From positions 62,001-126,000 of the forward strand of contig JAHBVJ010000015.1 in NCBI GenBank assembly GCA_019637615.1: DNA of 64,000 nt. The letters are read 5' to 3'. The stretch's first letter is position 1; each line of letters starts with the position of its first letter. The DNA comes from Anaerolineae bacterium (lineage in GTDB: Bacteria; Chloroflexota; Anaerolineae; Aggregatilineales; UBA2796). Below are positions 26,371-35,068 of the stretch, piece by piece. Below the pieces are notes generated by a model that saw only the letters and a program-made list of their open reading frames with translations, ran no database searches and had not been told where the DNA came from. Position numbers and translations under genes: made by a program.

Positions 26371-27429
26371 CTAGGCATGTACAGCGGCGGCGGATAGCGC
26401 CTTTTGTGCCGCTTCCATCCCCTTCTCGATCAACAGCTTTTGTGCTTCGGGGCGGAACGAGAATTCAGGAGCAAGGAAGAATTCCACATCCGTCGGGTCA
26501 GGCTCGATCCAGATGATCTCCTTACCCGGATTCTGCTGCTCATAAATGTAGCGCCACGTCGCGATGCGCTCGTGGAAGATCGTATACACGCCCTGCTTGA
26601 AGATGTTCAACCAGCCCATATCCCTGACCGAACGCGGCCCCGCAAGGTGGATCGGCTGATACGAGTGTGAAATGATCACACGATCTGCCAGCCGGATGCC
26701 AATATCCGCTGATAACGTCTGCTTGATCTCCCCATCTACGTAATACTGATCATCGATCTTCACCGGCTCGAACACGCCGGGGATCGCGCTCGACGCCCGT
26801 ACCGCCCTGCTGATCGGGACGCCCGTCGTGAACCGATTCTCGACATCTTCAAAATGATAGTTGCCATTGAACACCGATCGCAGGTGCGGGTTATCGAGGA
26901 ACGATGCCGTCACGTACAGGTCGATCTTGTTTTCAGCGAAGTCCTGCGTCGGCAGCAGCGCATCCATCAACCGTTCCAGAGCGGCGGGGTCGAACAGCCC
27001 GATGATCTCCGTCTGGTTGCCGATCAGTTTATCCAGTGCTTCATTGATCAAATCTTTGCCAAGCATCCACGGCAGCGAGGCGATGAACTTGGCGCTTTCC
27101 TGCAAAAAGGCAAAATATTGCCGCAAATAGCTGTGATACAGGGGCTTGAACAATGTGGTCATCGACAGCGACTCAACCCAGATGTCGCGTTCGGGGACGT
27201 ATAATTTCCTAGCGCCAATCGAACCCATCAGCGTCGTCGCGCTGATTCCGCCCGCCGCGAATGCGCCGATCACCGCCCCCGCGCTGGTGCCCACAATCGC
27301 CGTAATATCTTCGCCCGCCTCCTCCAGCGCTTTCAGCACGCCGAGGTGATAATAAAAACCTTTAAGTGCGCCGCCGCCGAGCACCAAGGCGGTGCCCGGT
27401 TTTTTCTTTAATTGTGGAATATCTCTCAT
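26371..27429 (-). CDS. Patatin-like phospholipase
   Basis: A 352-residue patatin-family serine hydrolase. The oxyanion loop GGGALKG (18-24), nucleophile elbow GTSAG with Ser49, and catalytic Asp232 in VDGE are all present. Family members hydrolyse phospholipids or storage lipids. It lacks a signal peptide, so it probably acts in the cytoplasm or at the membrane. It lies between the WS/DGAT and HMG-CoA reductase genes. An N-terminal Lys-rich stretch precedes the oxyanion loop. Confidence 0.9.
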   Translation of the reverse strand: MRDIPQLKKKPGTALVLGGGALKGFYYHLGVLKALEEAGEDITAIVGTSAGAVIGAFAAGGISATTLMGSIGARKLYVPERDIWVESLSMTTLFKPLYHSYLRQYFAFLQESAKFIASLPWMLGKDLINEALDKLIGNQTEIIGLFDPAALERLMDALLPTQDFAENKIDLYVTASFLDNPHLRSVFNGNYHFEDVENRFTTGVPISRAVRASSAIPGVFEPVKIDDQYYVDGEIKQTLSADIGIRLADRVIISHSYQPIHLAGPRSVRDMGWLNIFKQGVYTIFHERIATWRYIYEQQNPGKEIIWIEPDPTDVEFFLAPEFSFRPEAQKLLIEKGMEAAQKALSAAAVHA

Positions 27430-27613
27430 CTATTTATCGCCGCTCGCTGTTTCAAAGCTGACACCATGTAGAGCATATCGATATTTAATAATGTGAACAA
27501 TTATATCTCATAGACATGACATGTGAGGCTTACCGCCAATCTCAGACTCTCTATAATTGGGAATAGCGTCTTGAAAAGTGCCACGTGCTGTCGAACCAGA
27601 GTTCGGAGATGTC

Positions 27614-29176
27614 ATGGCTATCGCGACCATTCATATTCCTAATCTTATTCTCAAGCAGCTTTATACTGTCGGCAGTTTAAAAAATACCCATGCTGGCGTC
27701 CAGTTTTCCGTAAAAAATCGCCTTCGAGAAACGCAAATCACCCACCTCCTCTCCATCAAACTAGATGATCTGCTCGTTCCTTTGGATGCGATCACGCTTG
27801 ATCTGGGCGATGGCGTCCGGCTGCATCCCGCCAACATTTCGGATGCCTCACCGCTCTTTTTCCCGCTCCGCAAAGTCGTGACCATCAACCTTGACATTGC
27901 GCCGCTAGAACTCGGCAAACACGATCTCGAATTCAGTTTCAGCGCCGTCCCCTTCGGGCAGATCAAAGTCACCGTCAACGACGTGATCAACGCCGACATC
28001 GTCCCGCTGACGGGCTTGCCGCGCGACGAAGCCGACGACTATGCCGCCAGTGTGATCTCCGAACGTCAGTCATTCGTAGAAGAATTCAGCGGCGTACCCG
28101 TGCAGCATGTCAAACGTTACAGCTTCGATCCGCACCTCGCCAGAGGCAATTGCGAACATTTCACGGGCGTCGTCCAGATTCCGTTAGGCTTCGCGGGGCC
28201 GATGAAGATCAACGGCGAACACGCGCACGGCGAATTTCTAATCCCGCTTGCCACTTCCGAAGGCACGCTGGTCGCCTCCTACAATCGCGGTATCAAGTTG
28301 CTCAACCTGTGCGGCGGCGCGAAGTGTACGGTCGTTGCCGATGCCATGCAGCGTGCGCCCGTCTTCGTCTTCGAAGATGCGCGTGGCGGGCGTGAATTCA
28401 TCAACTGGGTCAAGCTGCATCTGGACGACATCCGCGCCGAGGCCGAAGCTACCTCCAACGTCGCGAAACTGCTCTACATCGATCCCTATCTTTCCAACAA
28501 ATTTGCCTTTTTGCGCTTCAACTACTCGACGGGCGACGCGGCGGGGCAAAATATGGTCGGGCGCGCCACCTTCGCCGCGTGCAGTTGGATCATCGAGCAG
28601 TACAAAGATCACGCGATCCAGCACTTCTATCTAGAATCGAACTTCGCGACAGACAAAAAAGGCTCTCAGGTGAACATGCTCCATACGCGCGGCAAGCGCG
28701 TCACGGCGGAGATCACCATCAAGCGCGAAACGCTGATCAAGACCATGCGCGTCGAGCCGGAAAGTCTCTATCGCCACGCCTCCTTCGCCAATGTCGGCGC
28801 GTTCCTCTCCGGCGCGAACAACAACGGCTGCCACTCCACCAACGCCATCACCGCCCTCTTCATCGCCACCGGGCAGGATGTCGCCAACGTCGCGGAATCC
28901 TCCGCCGCCATCCTGTACACCGAACTCACGCCAGAGGATGATCTCTATGTCTCGCTCACCATCCCCTCGCTGATCGTCGCGACTTACGGCGGCGGGACGG
29001 GCTTGCCCACGCAGCGCGAATGCCTAGAAGTCATGGGCTGTTACGGCAAAGGTCACGTCAACAAACTCGCGGAGATCGTGGCGGGCGTAGCGCTGGCGGG
29101 CGAACTCTCGCTCGGCGCGGCGATCTCCTCGCTGGACTGGGTATCCAGCCACGAGAAGTACGGGCGCAATCGTTAA
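27614..29176 (+). CDS. Hydroxymethylglutaryl-CoA reductase with extra N-terminal domain
   Basis: A 520-residue HMG-CoA reductase, the committed step of the mevalonate pathway (HMG-CoA to mevalonate with two NAD(P)H). The catalytic core begins near residue 135. The expected active-site residues are Glu216 (ATSEGTLVAS), Asp308 (GDAAGQNM), the Lys of TDKK (348-349), and His481 (GKGHVNKLAE). Residues 1-130 form a beta-rich domain with no transmembrane segment, which I do not recognise. ATG 27614 has GGAG 5 nt upstream; the upstream ORF extension adds only 12 residues. It is followed after 20 bp by a hydrolase gene. Confidence 0.92.
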   Translation: MAIATIHIPNLILKQLYTVGSLKNTHAGVQFSVKNRLRETQITHLLSIKLDDLLVPLDAITLDLGDGVRLHPANISDASPLFFPLRKVVTINLDIAPLELGKHDLEFSFSAVPFGQIKVTVNDVINADIVPLTGLPRDEADDYAASVISERQSFVEEFSGVPVQHVKRYSFDPHLARGNCEHFTGVVQIPLGFAGPMKINGEHAHGEFLIPLATSEGTLVASYNRGIKLLNLCGGAKCTVVADAMQRAPVFVFEDARGGREFINWVKLHLDDIRAEAEATSNVAKLLYIDPYLSNKFAFLRFNYSTGDAAGQNMVGRATFAACSWIIEQYKDHAIQHFYLESNFATDKKGSQVNMLHTRGKRVTAEITIKRETLIKTMRVEPESLYRHASFANVGAFLSGANNNGCHSTNAITALFIATGQDVANVAESSAAILYTELTPEDDLYVSLTIPSLIVATYGGGTGLPTQRECLEVMGCYGKGHVNKLAEIVAGVALAGELSLGAAISSLDWVSSHEKYGRNR

Positions 29177-29196
29177 CCAACGAGGGAAGCCAAACG

Positions 29197-30918
29197 ATGT
29201 CAATCGTAGCTGGTATGTTCCTGCTCATCCTCGCGATGTTGATCGTAGTAGTCGCCTTCCGCGCCGAGTTTTACGCGCTCATCCTGCATCTGCGCCCGCC
29301 ACAGTATTTGGTCAGCGTCGAACGCCGGATCGCTGTCCCCATGCCCGACGGCATCACGCTGATGACCGATCACTACGCCCCGCGCGCCGATGGCTCCTTC
29401 CCGACCATCCTGATCCGCTCACCCTATGGGCGCGAACCGAACGACGGCGGCTTCGGGCATATCCTGACCTTTTTTGCCATCCGTTTTGCCGAGCGCGGCT
29501 ATCATGTCGTGGCGCAGGACACGCGCGGACGCTTCCGGTCGGGCGGCGACTTCTTCCCGTCTGTTGCCGAGCGCGAAGATGGCTTGGCGACGCTGGCATG
29601 GTTAGTGCGGCAGTCTTGGTACAACGGCAGTCTTGGCCTATGGGGGCCAAGCTATCTCGGCATCACGCAGTGGACGCTGGCAACCGCGACGCCCATGATC
29701 AAAGCCATGTTGCCGAGCATCACCAGCGCCAAATTATTCACCATCCTCTTTCCCGACGACTCGTTCGATCTCGGCCTCAGCATCCGCTGGCCTGCCATTT
29801 TTCAGGCGTTGGACAAAGGCCGTGATGCTGCCCTGTGGCGTGCCCTTCCACCGCTGCTGAACCTCGAAAAAAACATCGCGCCCGCCTTTGCGCATCTACC
29901 CATCGTCACAGCCGACGAACATGTGCTAGATCGTCCGCTGCCCTATTACCGCGCATGGCTTGATCGCTTGCATCCCGCCTCACCGATCTGGCAAGAAACC
30001 GCGCAATCGATGCAAATCGCCAGCACGACAGCCGCCATCCATCTCATGGGCGGCTGGTACGATTTCTTCTTGCGCGGTCTGCTGCTCGATTACGCCGAAT
30101 TGAAAGCGGCGGGCAAACCGCCCTACCTCACCATCGGGCCGTGGTTTCACTTCAGCGACTCGATGATCATGACCGACAGCCTGAAAGAAGGCCTCGACTG
30201 GTTTGACACGTATCTGCGCGAAGACCATACTCACTTGCGTGACAAACCCGTGCGCCTCTACGTGATGGGGGTCAACCAGTGGCGCGATTTTGACACGTGG
30301 CCGCCGCCTGCCGCCGCGACCCGTTACTATCTGCACACCGCCACTCTTATGACGGACGTGCCTGCTGTCACGGTACCGCCCGATCACTATCAGTACGATC
30401 CCGCTGATCCCACGCCAGCCATCGGCGGCACGCAGTTCAGCCTATGGGCGGGGCGGCGTGATAACACAAGCGTGGAGGCGCGTCCCGATGTCCTGTGCTA
30501 CACCTCAGCTCGCCTCACCGCGCCACTCGAAGTGATCGGTCACGTCAAATTGGAACTCTACGTCAGTTCCACCTTGCCATTCACCGATTTCTTCGGGCGT
30601 CTGTGTGATGTCCATCCCAACGGGCGCTCGTATAACGTCTGCGATGGCCTGTTCCGCGTCACGCCCGATAAAGGCACGCGCCAACCCGACGGCAGCTTAC
30701 GCATCGAGATCGACATGTGGGCGACGGCGCACTGCTTCCGTGCGGGGCACCAGATTCGCCTGCAAGTTTCCAGCGGCGCGCATCCCCGCTGGATTCGCAA
30801 TCTCGGCACGGGCAGTCCGTTTGCGACGGACACCGACATGAAAGTCGCGCACCAGACCATCTATCACGATCAGGCGCATCCATCCGTCCTGATCCTTCCC
30901 GTAATCGTTCCTCAATAA
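29197..30918 (+). CDS. Membrane-anchored CocE/NonD-family hydrolase
   Basis: A 573-residue alpha/beta hydrolase. A single N-terminal transmembrane segment (about 3-20) is followed by the CocE/NonD fold: VPMPDGITLMTDHYAP, the nucleophile motif GPSYLG with Ser152, and the beta-sandwich C-terminal domain (GHVKLELYVSSTLPFTDFF). Family members hydrolyse esters or amides such as cocaine, cephalosporin esters or Xaa-Pro peptides. It lies 20 bp after HMG-CoA reductase in the same direction and is probably in one transcript. Substrate unknown. Confidence 0.9.
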   Translation: MSIVAGMFLLILAMLIVVVAFRAEFYALILHLRPPQYLVSVERRIAVPMPDGITLMTDHYAPRADGSFPTILIRSPYGREPNDGGFGHILTFFAIRFAERGYHVVAQDTRGRFRSGGDFFPSVAEREDGLATLAWLVRQSWYNGSLGLWGPSYLGITQWTLATATPMIKAMLPSITSAKLFTILFPDDSFDLGLSIRWPAIFQALDKGRDAALWRALPPLLNLEKNIAPAFAHLPIVTADEHVLDRPLPYYRAWLDRLHPASPIWQETAQSMQIASTTAAIHLMGGWYDFFLRGLLLDYAELKAAGKPPYLTIGPWFHFSDSMIMTDSLKEGLDWFDTYLREDHTHLRDKPVRLYVMGVNQWRDFDTWPPPAAATRYYLHTATLMTDVPAVTVPPDHYQYDPADPTPAIGGTQFSLWAGRRDNTSVEARPDVLCYTSARLTAPLEVIGHVKLELYVSSTLPFTDFFGRLCDVHPNGRSYNVCDGLFRVTPDKGTRQPDGSLRIEIDMWATAHCFRAGHQIRLQVSSGAHPRWIRNLGTGSPFATDTDMKVAHQTIYHDQAHPSVLILPVIVPQ

Positions 30919-30964
30919 CCACCGCTCTAACCTGATTGCGTGGTATGCTGAGGTGACAACCAAA

Positions 30965-30979
30965 CAAATATTTGATTAA
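30965..30979. promoter_or_regulatory. Partial match to the palindrome at 23868
   Basis: CAAATATTTG is self-complementary, and CAAATATTTGATTAA shares TATTTGATTAA with the site at 23879-23889. It lies between the hydrolase and GMC oxidoreductase genes. It is a weak half-site, and the function is only suggested by the shared sequence. Confidence 0.3.
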
Positions 30980-31045
30980 CTCGCCTTTCGCAGTTTGCAT
31001 CTTGCCTACGGCGATAATGGTGAAAAGGGTTCTACATTATCCTTT

Positions 31046-31095
31046 GGTTCCCCCTCTCCGCTTCGCAACGAGGGGGTCAGGGGGTGAGGTTGCCT
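31046..31095 (+). repeat. REP-like GC-rich hairpin repeat, inverted-core copy
   Basis: The same outer sequence as 16457-16504 (TTCCCCCTCT ... AGGGGGTCAGGGGGTGAGGTTGC), but with the inner core reverse-complemented: CGCTTCGCAA here against TTGCGAAGCG there. It lies upstream of the GMC oxidoreductase. Confidence 0.75.
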
Positions 31096-31130
31096 AAGGT
31101 TAGTGATTAAAACTAGTATGGGGGCATTTT

Positions 31131-32753
31131 ATGTCCGATCAATCAATTTATGATTACATCATCATCGGCTCTGGCTTCGGCGGCAGTGTTTCTGCCCTAC
31201 GCCTCGCGGAAAAAGGCTACAAGGTCTTGGTGCTGGAGCGCGGCAAGCGCTACCGCGATCACGACTTCGCCAAGAGCAATTGGGTCATCTGGAAATATCT
31301 CTGGGCACCGTGGCTGCGCTGTTTCGGCATCTTGCAAATCAGCCCCTTCAAGCACGTTTTCGTTCTGCACGGGTCAGGCGTCGGCGGAGGCAGTCTCGGC
31401 TATGCCAATGTGCTGATGGAACCGAGCGATGCCCTGTTTGCCTCTCCCGCGTGGAGCCACCTCGCGGACTGGAAGCAGATTCTTCGCCCTCACTACGACA
31501 CCGCTCGCCAGATGCTCGGTGTCGCCGTCAATCCGCGCCTCGGCCCTGCCGATCACGTATTGCGGCAGATCGCCACCGAACTGGGCACGGAATCATCCTT
31601 TCAGGCCACGCCCGTTGGCATCTTCTTCGGCGCGCCCGATCAACCCGATCAAGACCAGCCCGATCCTTTCTTCAATGGCGACGGCCCCGCCCGCCGCCCC
31701 TGCAATTTCTGCGGCGGCTGCATGGTTGGTTGTCGGTTCAACGCCAAAAACACGCTCGTCAAGAATTATCTGTATCTCGCGGAAAAGCGCGGCGTACAGG
31801 TCTGGCCTGAGATCGAAGCGCGGGATATTCGCCCCCTGCCATCTGCACAACCTGACGGCGCACGTTACGAAGTCGTCTACCGCAACTCGACGGCGTGGCT
31901 AGGCGCAGCAGAGCACCGTCTGCGCGCGCGCAACGTGATCGTTTCGGCGGGCACGCTCGGCACGCTCAATCTGCTCATGCGCTGTCGGGACATCACGCGT
32001 TCGCTGCCCAAGGTCTCACGGCGGCTTGGCGAAACCGTCCGTACCAACAGCGAATCCCTGCTCGGCGTGACCAACCGCAGTGTCAGTACCGATTACTCGG
32101 CGGGTGTCGCCATCACCTCGATCTTCAATGCCGACGAGGTGACGCGCATCGAGCCGGTACGTTATCCGCGCGGCTCCTCGCTGATGCGCTTCCTCGCTGG
32201 CCCGCTGATCCATCTCGGCAGCAACATTCCGCTGCGTTTCCTGCGCTCCATCTGGGAGATCGTCACGCACCCGCGCGATTTTCTCAAAGTACATTTGCTG
32301 CCCGGTTGGGCACAGCGTTCCACCATTCTTCTCGTCATGCAAACCGAAGACAACGCCGTGCATCTACGCATGGGGCGCAGCCTATTCACGCTGTTTCGGC
32401 GTGGGCTGGTTTCCGATCTCGGTTCCGCGCCCCCGATTCCCACCAAGATTGACATCGGGCATACGGTGACTCGCTCCTTCGCGCAGAAAACTGATGGTAT
32501 TCCGTTGGGGTCGATCAACGAAGGATTGCTCAACATCCCGCTCACCGCGCATATCTTGGGTGGTTGCCCGTTCGGCGTGGATTCTGAAGAAGGCGTGGTC
32601 GATCTGGACTGTCAGGTGCATCACTATCCCGGCCTGTACGTTGTCGATGGCTCAATCGTGCCTGCCAATCCCGGCGTCAATCCGAGCCTGACCATCACGG
32701 CAATGGCGGAATATGCCATGAGCCGCGTCCCCGCTAACCAACCGCCAGCGTAA
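31131..32753 (+). CDS. GMC-family flavoprotein oxidoreductase, cholesterol-oxidase-like
   Basis: A 540-residue FAD enzyme. The dinucleotide motif is GSGFGGSVSALRLAEKGYKVLVLERG (only its GxGxxG core at 13-18 is diagnostic). HGSGVGGGSLGYAN follows, then a Cys-rich CNFCGGCMVGC segment with AKNTLVKNYLYLAE, the layout of mycobacterial ChoD-type proteins. The C-terminal catalytic end is HILGGCPFG ... YVVDGSIVPANPGVNPSLTI. These enzymes oxidise sterols or other alcohols, so a sterol, hopanoid or isoprenoid alcohol are all open. The real substrate is not known. Confidence 0.9.
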   Translation: MSDQSIYDYIIIGSGFGGSVSALRLAEKGYKVLVLERGKRYRDHDFAKSNWVIWKYLWAPWLRCFGILQISPFKHVFVLHGSGVGGGSLGYANVLMEPSDALFASPAWSHLADWKQILRPHYDTARQMLGVAVNPRLGPADHVLRQIATELGTESSFQATPVGIFFGAPDQPDQDQPDPFFNGDGPARRPCNFCGGCMVGCRFNAKNTLVKNYLYLAEKRGVQVWPEIEARDIRPLPSAQPDGARYEVVYRNSTAWLGAAEHRLRARNVIVSAGTLGTLNLLMRCRDITRSLPKVSRRLGETVRTNSESLLGVTNRSVSTDYSAGVAITSIFNADEVTRIEPVRYPRGSSLMRFLAGPLIHLGSNIPLRFLRSIWEIVTHPRDFLKVHLLPGWAQRSTILLVMQTEDNAVHLRMGRSLFTLFRRGLVSDLGSAPPIPTKIDIGHTVTRSFAQKTDGIPLGSINEGLLNIPLTAHILGGCPFGVDSEEGVVDLDCQVHHYPGLYVVDGSIVPANPGVNPSLTITAMAEYAMSRVPANQPPA

Positions 32754-32773
32754 TCCAGTGGCGAGGACGGTGG

Positions 32774-33490
32774 TCAGCGATCCAGCCCGAACACGCCGTT
32801 CTCGCCCGCCATATAACCAATCGCCCGCGTCCAGCTATCTACTTCCGTGCCCATCGTGTCGCCCTGATTTTCGTGCTTATGCCTATCTTGAAACAGGTCA
32901 AGTTCGGCCTTCGCGCGTTCCCAGATTTCGCGCTGCACATCGACCACTTGCCGTAGCGCGGGCGGCTTGAGCAGTTTCAGCGCCAAGCGCAGATGCGGCA
33001 AACACAGCCCGTGCGATGCGCTATACGCTGCCCAAAATTTCTGCTCACTGATATGCTCGCTAAACACGTTCAGGTACGACGTTTCCGAGCTGTTGATCAA
33101 CTGGCACGCGCGGCACGGCTCATGCGGATCAAGTGCCTCCGACAGCGCCGACCCATCTGCCGCCGCTGAGGTAAAATGCCGCGCCAATCCGCGCCGCTGT
33201 TCGGGCATGACGGGAACCCGCGCGATCTCTTTGAGCACTTCGTCCACGACAGCCTTGTACAGCACGGCGATTCCCACTGCGTTGCCGCGCGTGTGCGTCA
33301 ATTGCCAGCTATGCGTGTTGCATAACCCCCGCATCGCGCGGAACGCTTTATGTGTGTCAGGCTCCAGCACATATTCGTACAGCACCGAATCGAGATACCG
33401 ATCCACATCACGCAGCAGCAGCTTGCACACAGCGCAGCCTGCCGCCTGAAACGCCTCGATCAGCGCATAATAAGACGTTGGTTTGGTCAT
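32774..33490 (-). CDS. DUF6062-like protein with duplicated CxxC/CxxH motifs
   Basis: A 238-residue soluble protein. Two similar halves each carry a CxxC (CAVC near 15, CRAC near 120) followed by a CxxH (GLCNTH, GLCLPH), a spacing typical of zinc sites. No other motif is obvious. The start at 33490 has AGGA 6 nt upstream, replacing a longer in-frame start at 33505. Function unknown; it sits convergent to the GMC oxidoreductase with a 20-bp gap. Confidence 0.72.
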   Translation of the reverse strand: MTKPTSYYALIEAFQAAGCAVCKLLLRDVDRYLDSVLYEYVLEPDTHKAFRAMRGLCNTHSWQLTHTRGNAVGIAVLYKAVVDEVLKEIARVPVMPEQRRGLARHFTSAAADGSALSEALDPHEPCRACQLINSSETSYLNVFSEHISEQKFWAAYSASHGLCLPHLRLALKLLKPPALRQVVDVQREIWERAKAELDLFQDRHKHENQGDTMGTEVDSWTRAIGYMAGENGVFGLDR

Positions 33491-34011
33491 GAAGAATCCT
33501 ATCACCCCGCGTCAGGATCATAGCGCATCCTGATGCGTACCGCCCTCGCCTCTACCCCAACATCATCCACACCTGCTTCGTATACCACTGAATCGAAACT
33601 CCAACCGTCTCTGGCTGCGGCTCAAATGATCCCGAACATTAATTCTTTTTCAACCAAACCTTAATGCAATCTCACTTGACTCGTTGCTATATCTATTGTG
33701 CTATATAGACCGTGTGAGCAAATCGCTCATGCCGATTTGGTTACCCTACTTGCCGAATCAATCCTCCAATCGATTCCGATGACCCAAGCCATCAGTCATC
33801 CCCGATCATTGGATAACCCAACCGACCAAACCAACCTGTTCTCACGACATCACTATCACATCGTGTGAACACCCTTCATCGTCCTATCTTAGTGGGCAAA
33901 ACATCACTCTCAAGAAGGCACAAGCCTCCTATGGACTTAGCACTCAACACTACGTTGCTGTCTTTACTAAGGACTAAGCACTTCTTTCGTCGCCTGTTTT
34001 TCGGGTTCAAA
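33491..34011. other. Gene-free region upstream of the duplicated element
   Basis: About 520 bp without a supported gene. It contains the direct repeat TGCTATAT around 33691-33709, and heptanucleotide-repeat units near its right end. Small ORFs here look non-coding. Confidence 0.5.
33935..33982 (+). repeat. Heptanucleotide repeat (ACTTAGC family), copy B
   Basis: ACTTAGC, ACTCAAC, ACTACGT (33935-33955), then after 10 nt ACTAAGG, ACTAAGC (33966-33979). It lies just before the larger duplicated element. Confidence 0.65.
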
Positions 34012-34258
34012 ACGGCTCATCTGAGCGTAAAGACACGTTCTCGCGCTTTATCCCTGATAAAACGGGGTAAACAAACAGGGCTTCCTATCGTCAACCATCA
34101 ACCATGAGGTGTTCCCACATATGCTTCCCGCGCCGCCCTCTCCCCGCCACGCAACGCACACCCGCGCCCTGCGCTTACTGAGCACTCAGCACGTGGCACT
34201 GAGCACCTTCCCCCATGATCCCTTCCGCAGCAGCCAACGGGATCATTTCAGGGATAAT
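34012..34258 (+). repeat. Dispersed intergenic element, copy 1
   Basis: About 250 bp matching the reverse complement of 53125-53377. Shared blocks: 19/19 identity at 34012-34030, about 33/35 at 34075-34109, then a terminal hairpin with 8-bp arms ATGATCCC/GGGATCAT and a 16-nt loop (34215-34246). The middle carries a heptanucleotide array (34177-34207). No gene follows on the plus strand. Confidence 0.75.
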
Positions 34259-34285
34259 CTACGCTTGAATCGGAATGGGGATCGC

Positions 34286-35062
34286 TCACGGACGCAGCAG
34301 GAAACCGCCATCCACCAGCAGCACCTGACCGCGTATCATGCTGGCATCGGGCGAACACAGGAAGGCCACCACGCCCGCCACATCTTCGGGGGTGATCATG
34401 CGTTTGGCGGGGAGTTTGCTCTCCAACAGGCCGCCCTGCTCCATCCACTGGCTCATCTGGGGGAAGTGTTCCAGCGCTTCGGTCGCCACTACGCCCGCCG
34501 ACACCGCGTTCACCACGATGTCCATCGGAGCCAGTTCAACAGCCAGATAGCGCGTGACGGCTTCGAGCGCGGCTTTGCTAGCGCCCACCACGACGTAGTC
34601 CGGCAGCACATGCTCGGAGCCGATGCTGGTCATGTTGATGATGGTGCCGCCGCCGCGCTTCTGCATCAACGGGGCGGCGTGCTGTGCGGAGAACAGCGCT
34701 GCCCGCGCGTTGATGTTCATCGTCCAGTCCCAACCCTTGATCTTTTGCTCCATCACCGGACGGTTGAAGCCGGACGCCGCGTTGTTGACCAGAATATCCA
34801 GCCCGCCGAATTTCGTTTCGGTCTGGCGCATCATCCGCACGAGGTCGCCCTCCTCCGCCACATTCGCCTTGACGACCAGCGCCTCGCGTCCCAATTCGCG
34901 GATCGCGCTGGCGGTCACTTCGGCGGGTTCGCGGTTGCGGAAGAAGTTGACCACGATATTCGCGCCCTCGGATGCCAACCGCAGCGCAATCGCCCGTCCG
35001 ATTCCACGTCCACTGCCCGTGATCAGCGCCGTCTTTCCGGCGAATCGTCCACCATTCGGCAT
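34286..35062 (-). CDS. Short-chain dehydrogenase/reductase (FabG/enoyl-reductase-like)
   Basis: A 258-residue classical SDR: cofactor motif TGSGRGIG, NNAA in place of the usual NNAG, catalytic Ser in MTSIGSEH, and a Val-Val-Gly-Ala-Ser-Lys stretch where the Tyr-x-x-x-Lys normally stands (YVVVGASK retains Tyr before three residues and Lys after). It ends GQVLLVDGG. It is the last gene of the UbiA operon, 6 bp after the pseudo-receiver/DUF309 gene. Role may be reduction of a lipid or prenylquinone precursor, but substrate is unknown. Confidence 0.85.
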   Translation of the reverse strand: MPNGGRFAGKTALITGSGRGIGRAIALRLASEGANIVVNFFRNREPAEVTASAIRELGREALVVKANVAEEGDLVRMMRQTETKFGGLDILVNNAASGFNRPVMEQKIKGWDWTMNINARAALFSAQHAAPLMQKRGGGTIINMTSIGSEHVLPDYVVVGASKAALEAVTRYLAVELAPMDIVVNAVSAGVVATEALEHFPQMSQWMEQGGLLESKLPAKRMITPEDVAGVVAFLCSPDASMIRGQVLLVDGGFLLRP

Positions 35063-35068
35063 CGTGAT

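Noticed and set aside
28238..28941. Several ORFs on both strands inside HMG-CoA reductase
   Set aside because: All overlap the conserved catalytic region of a clearly coding gene.
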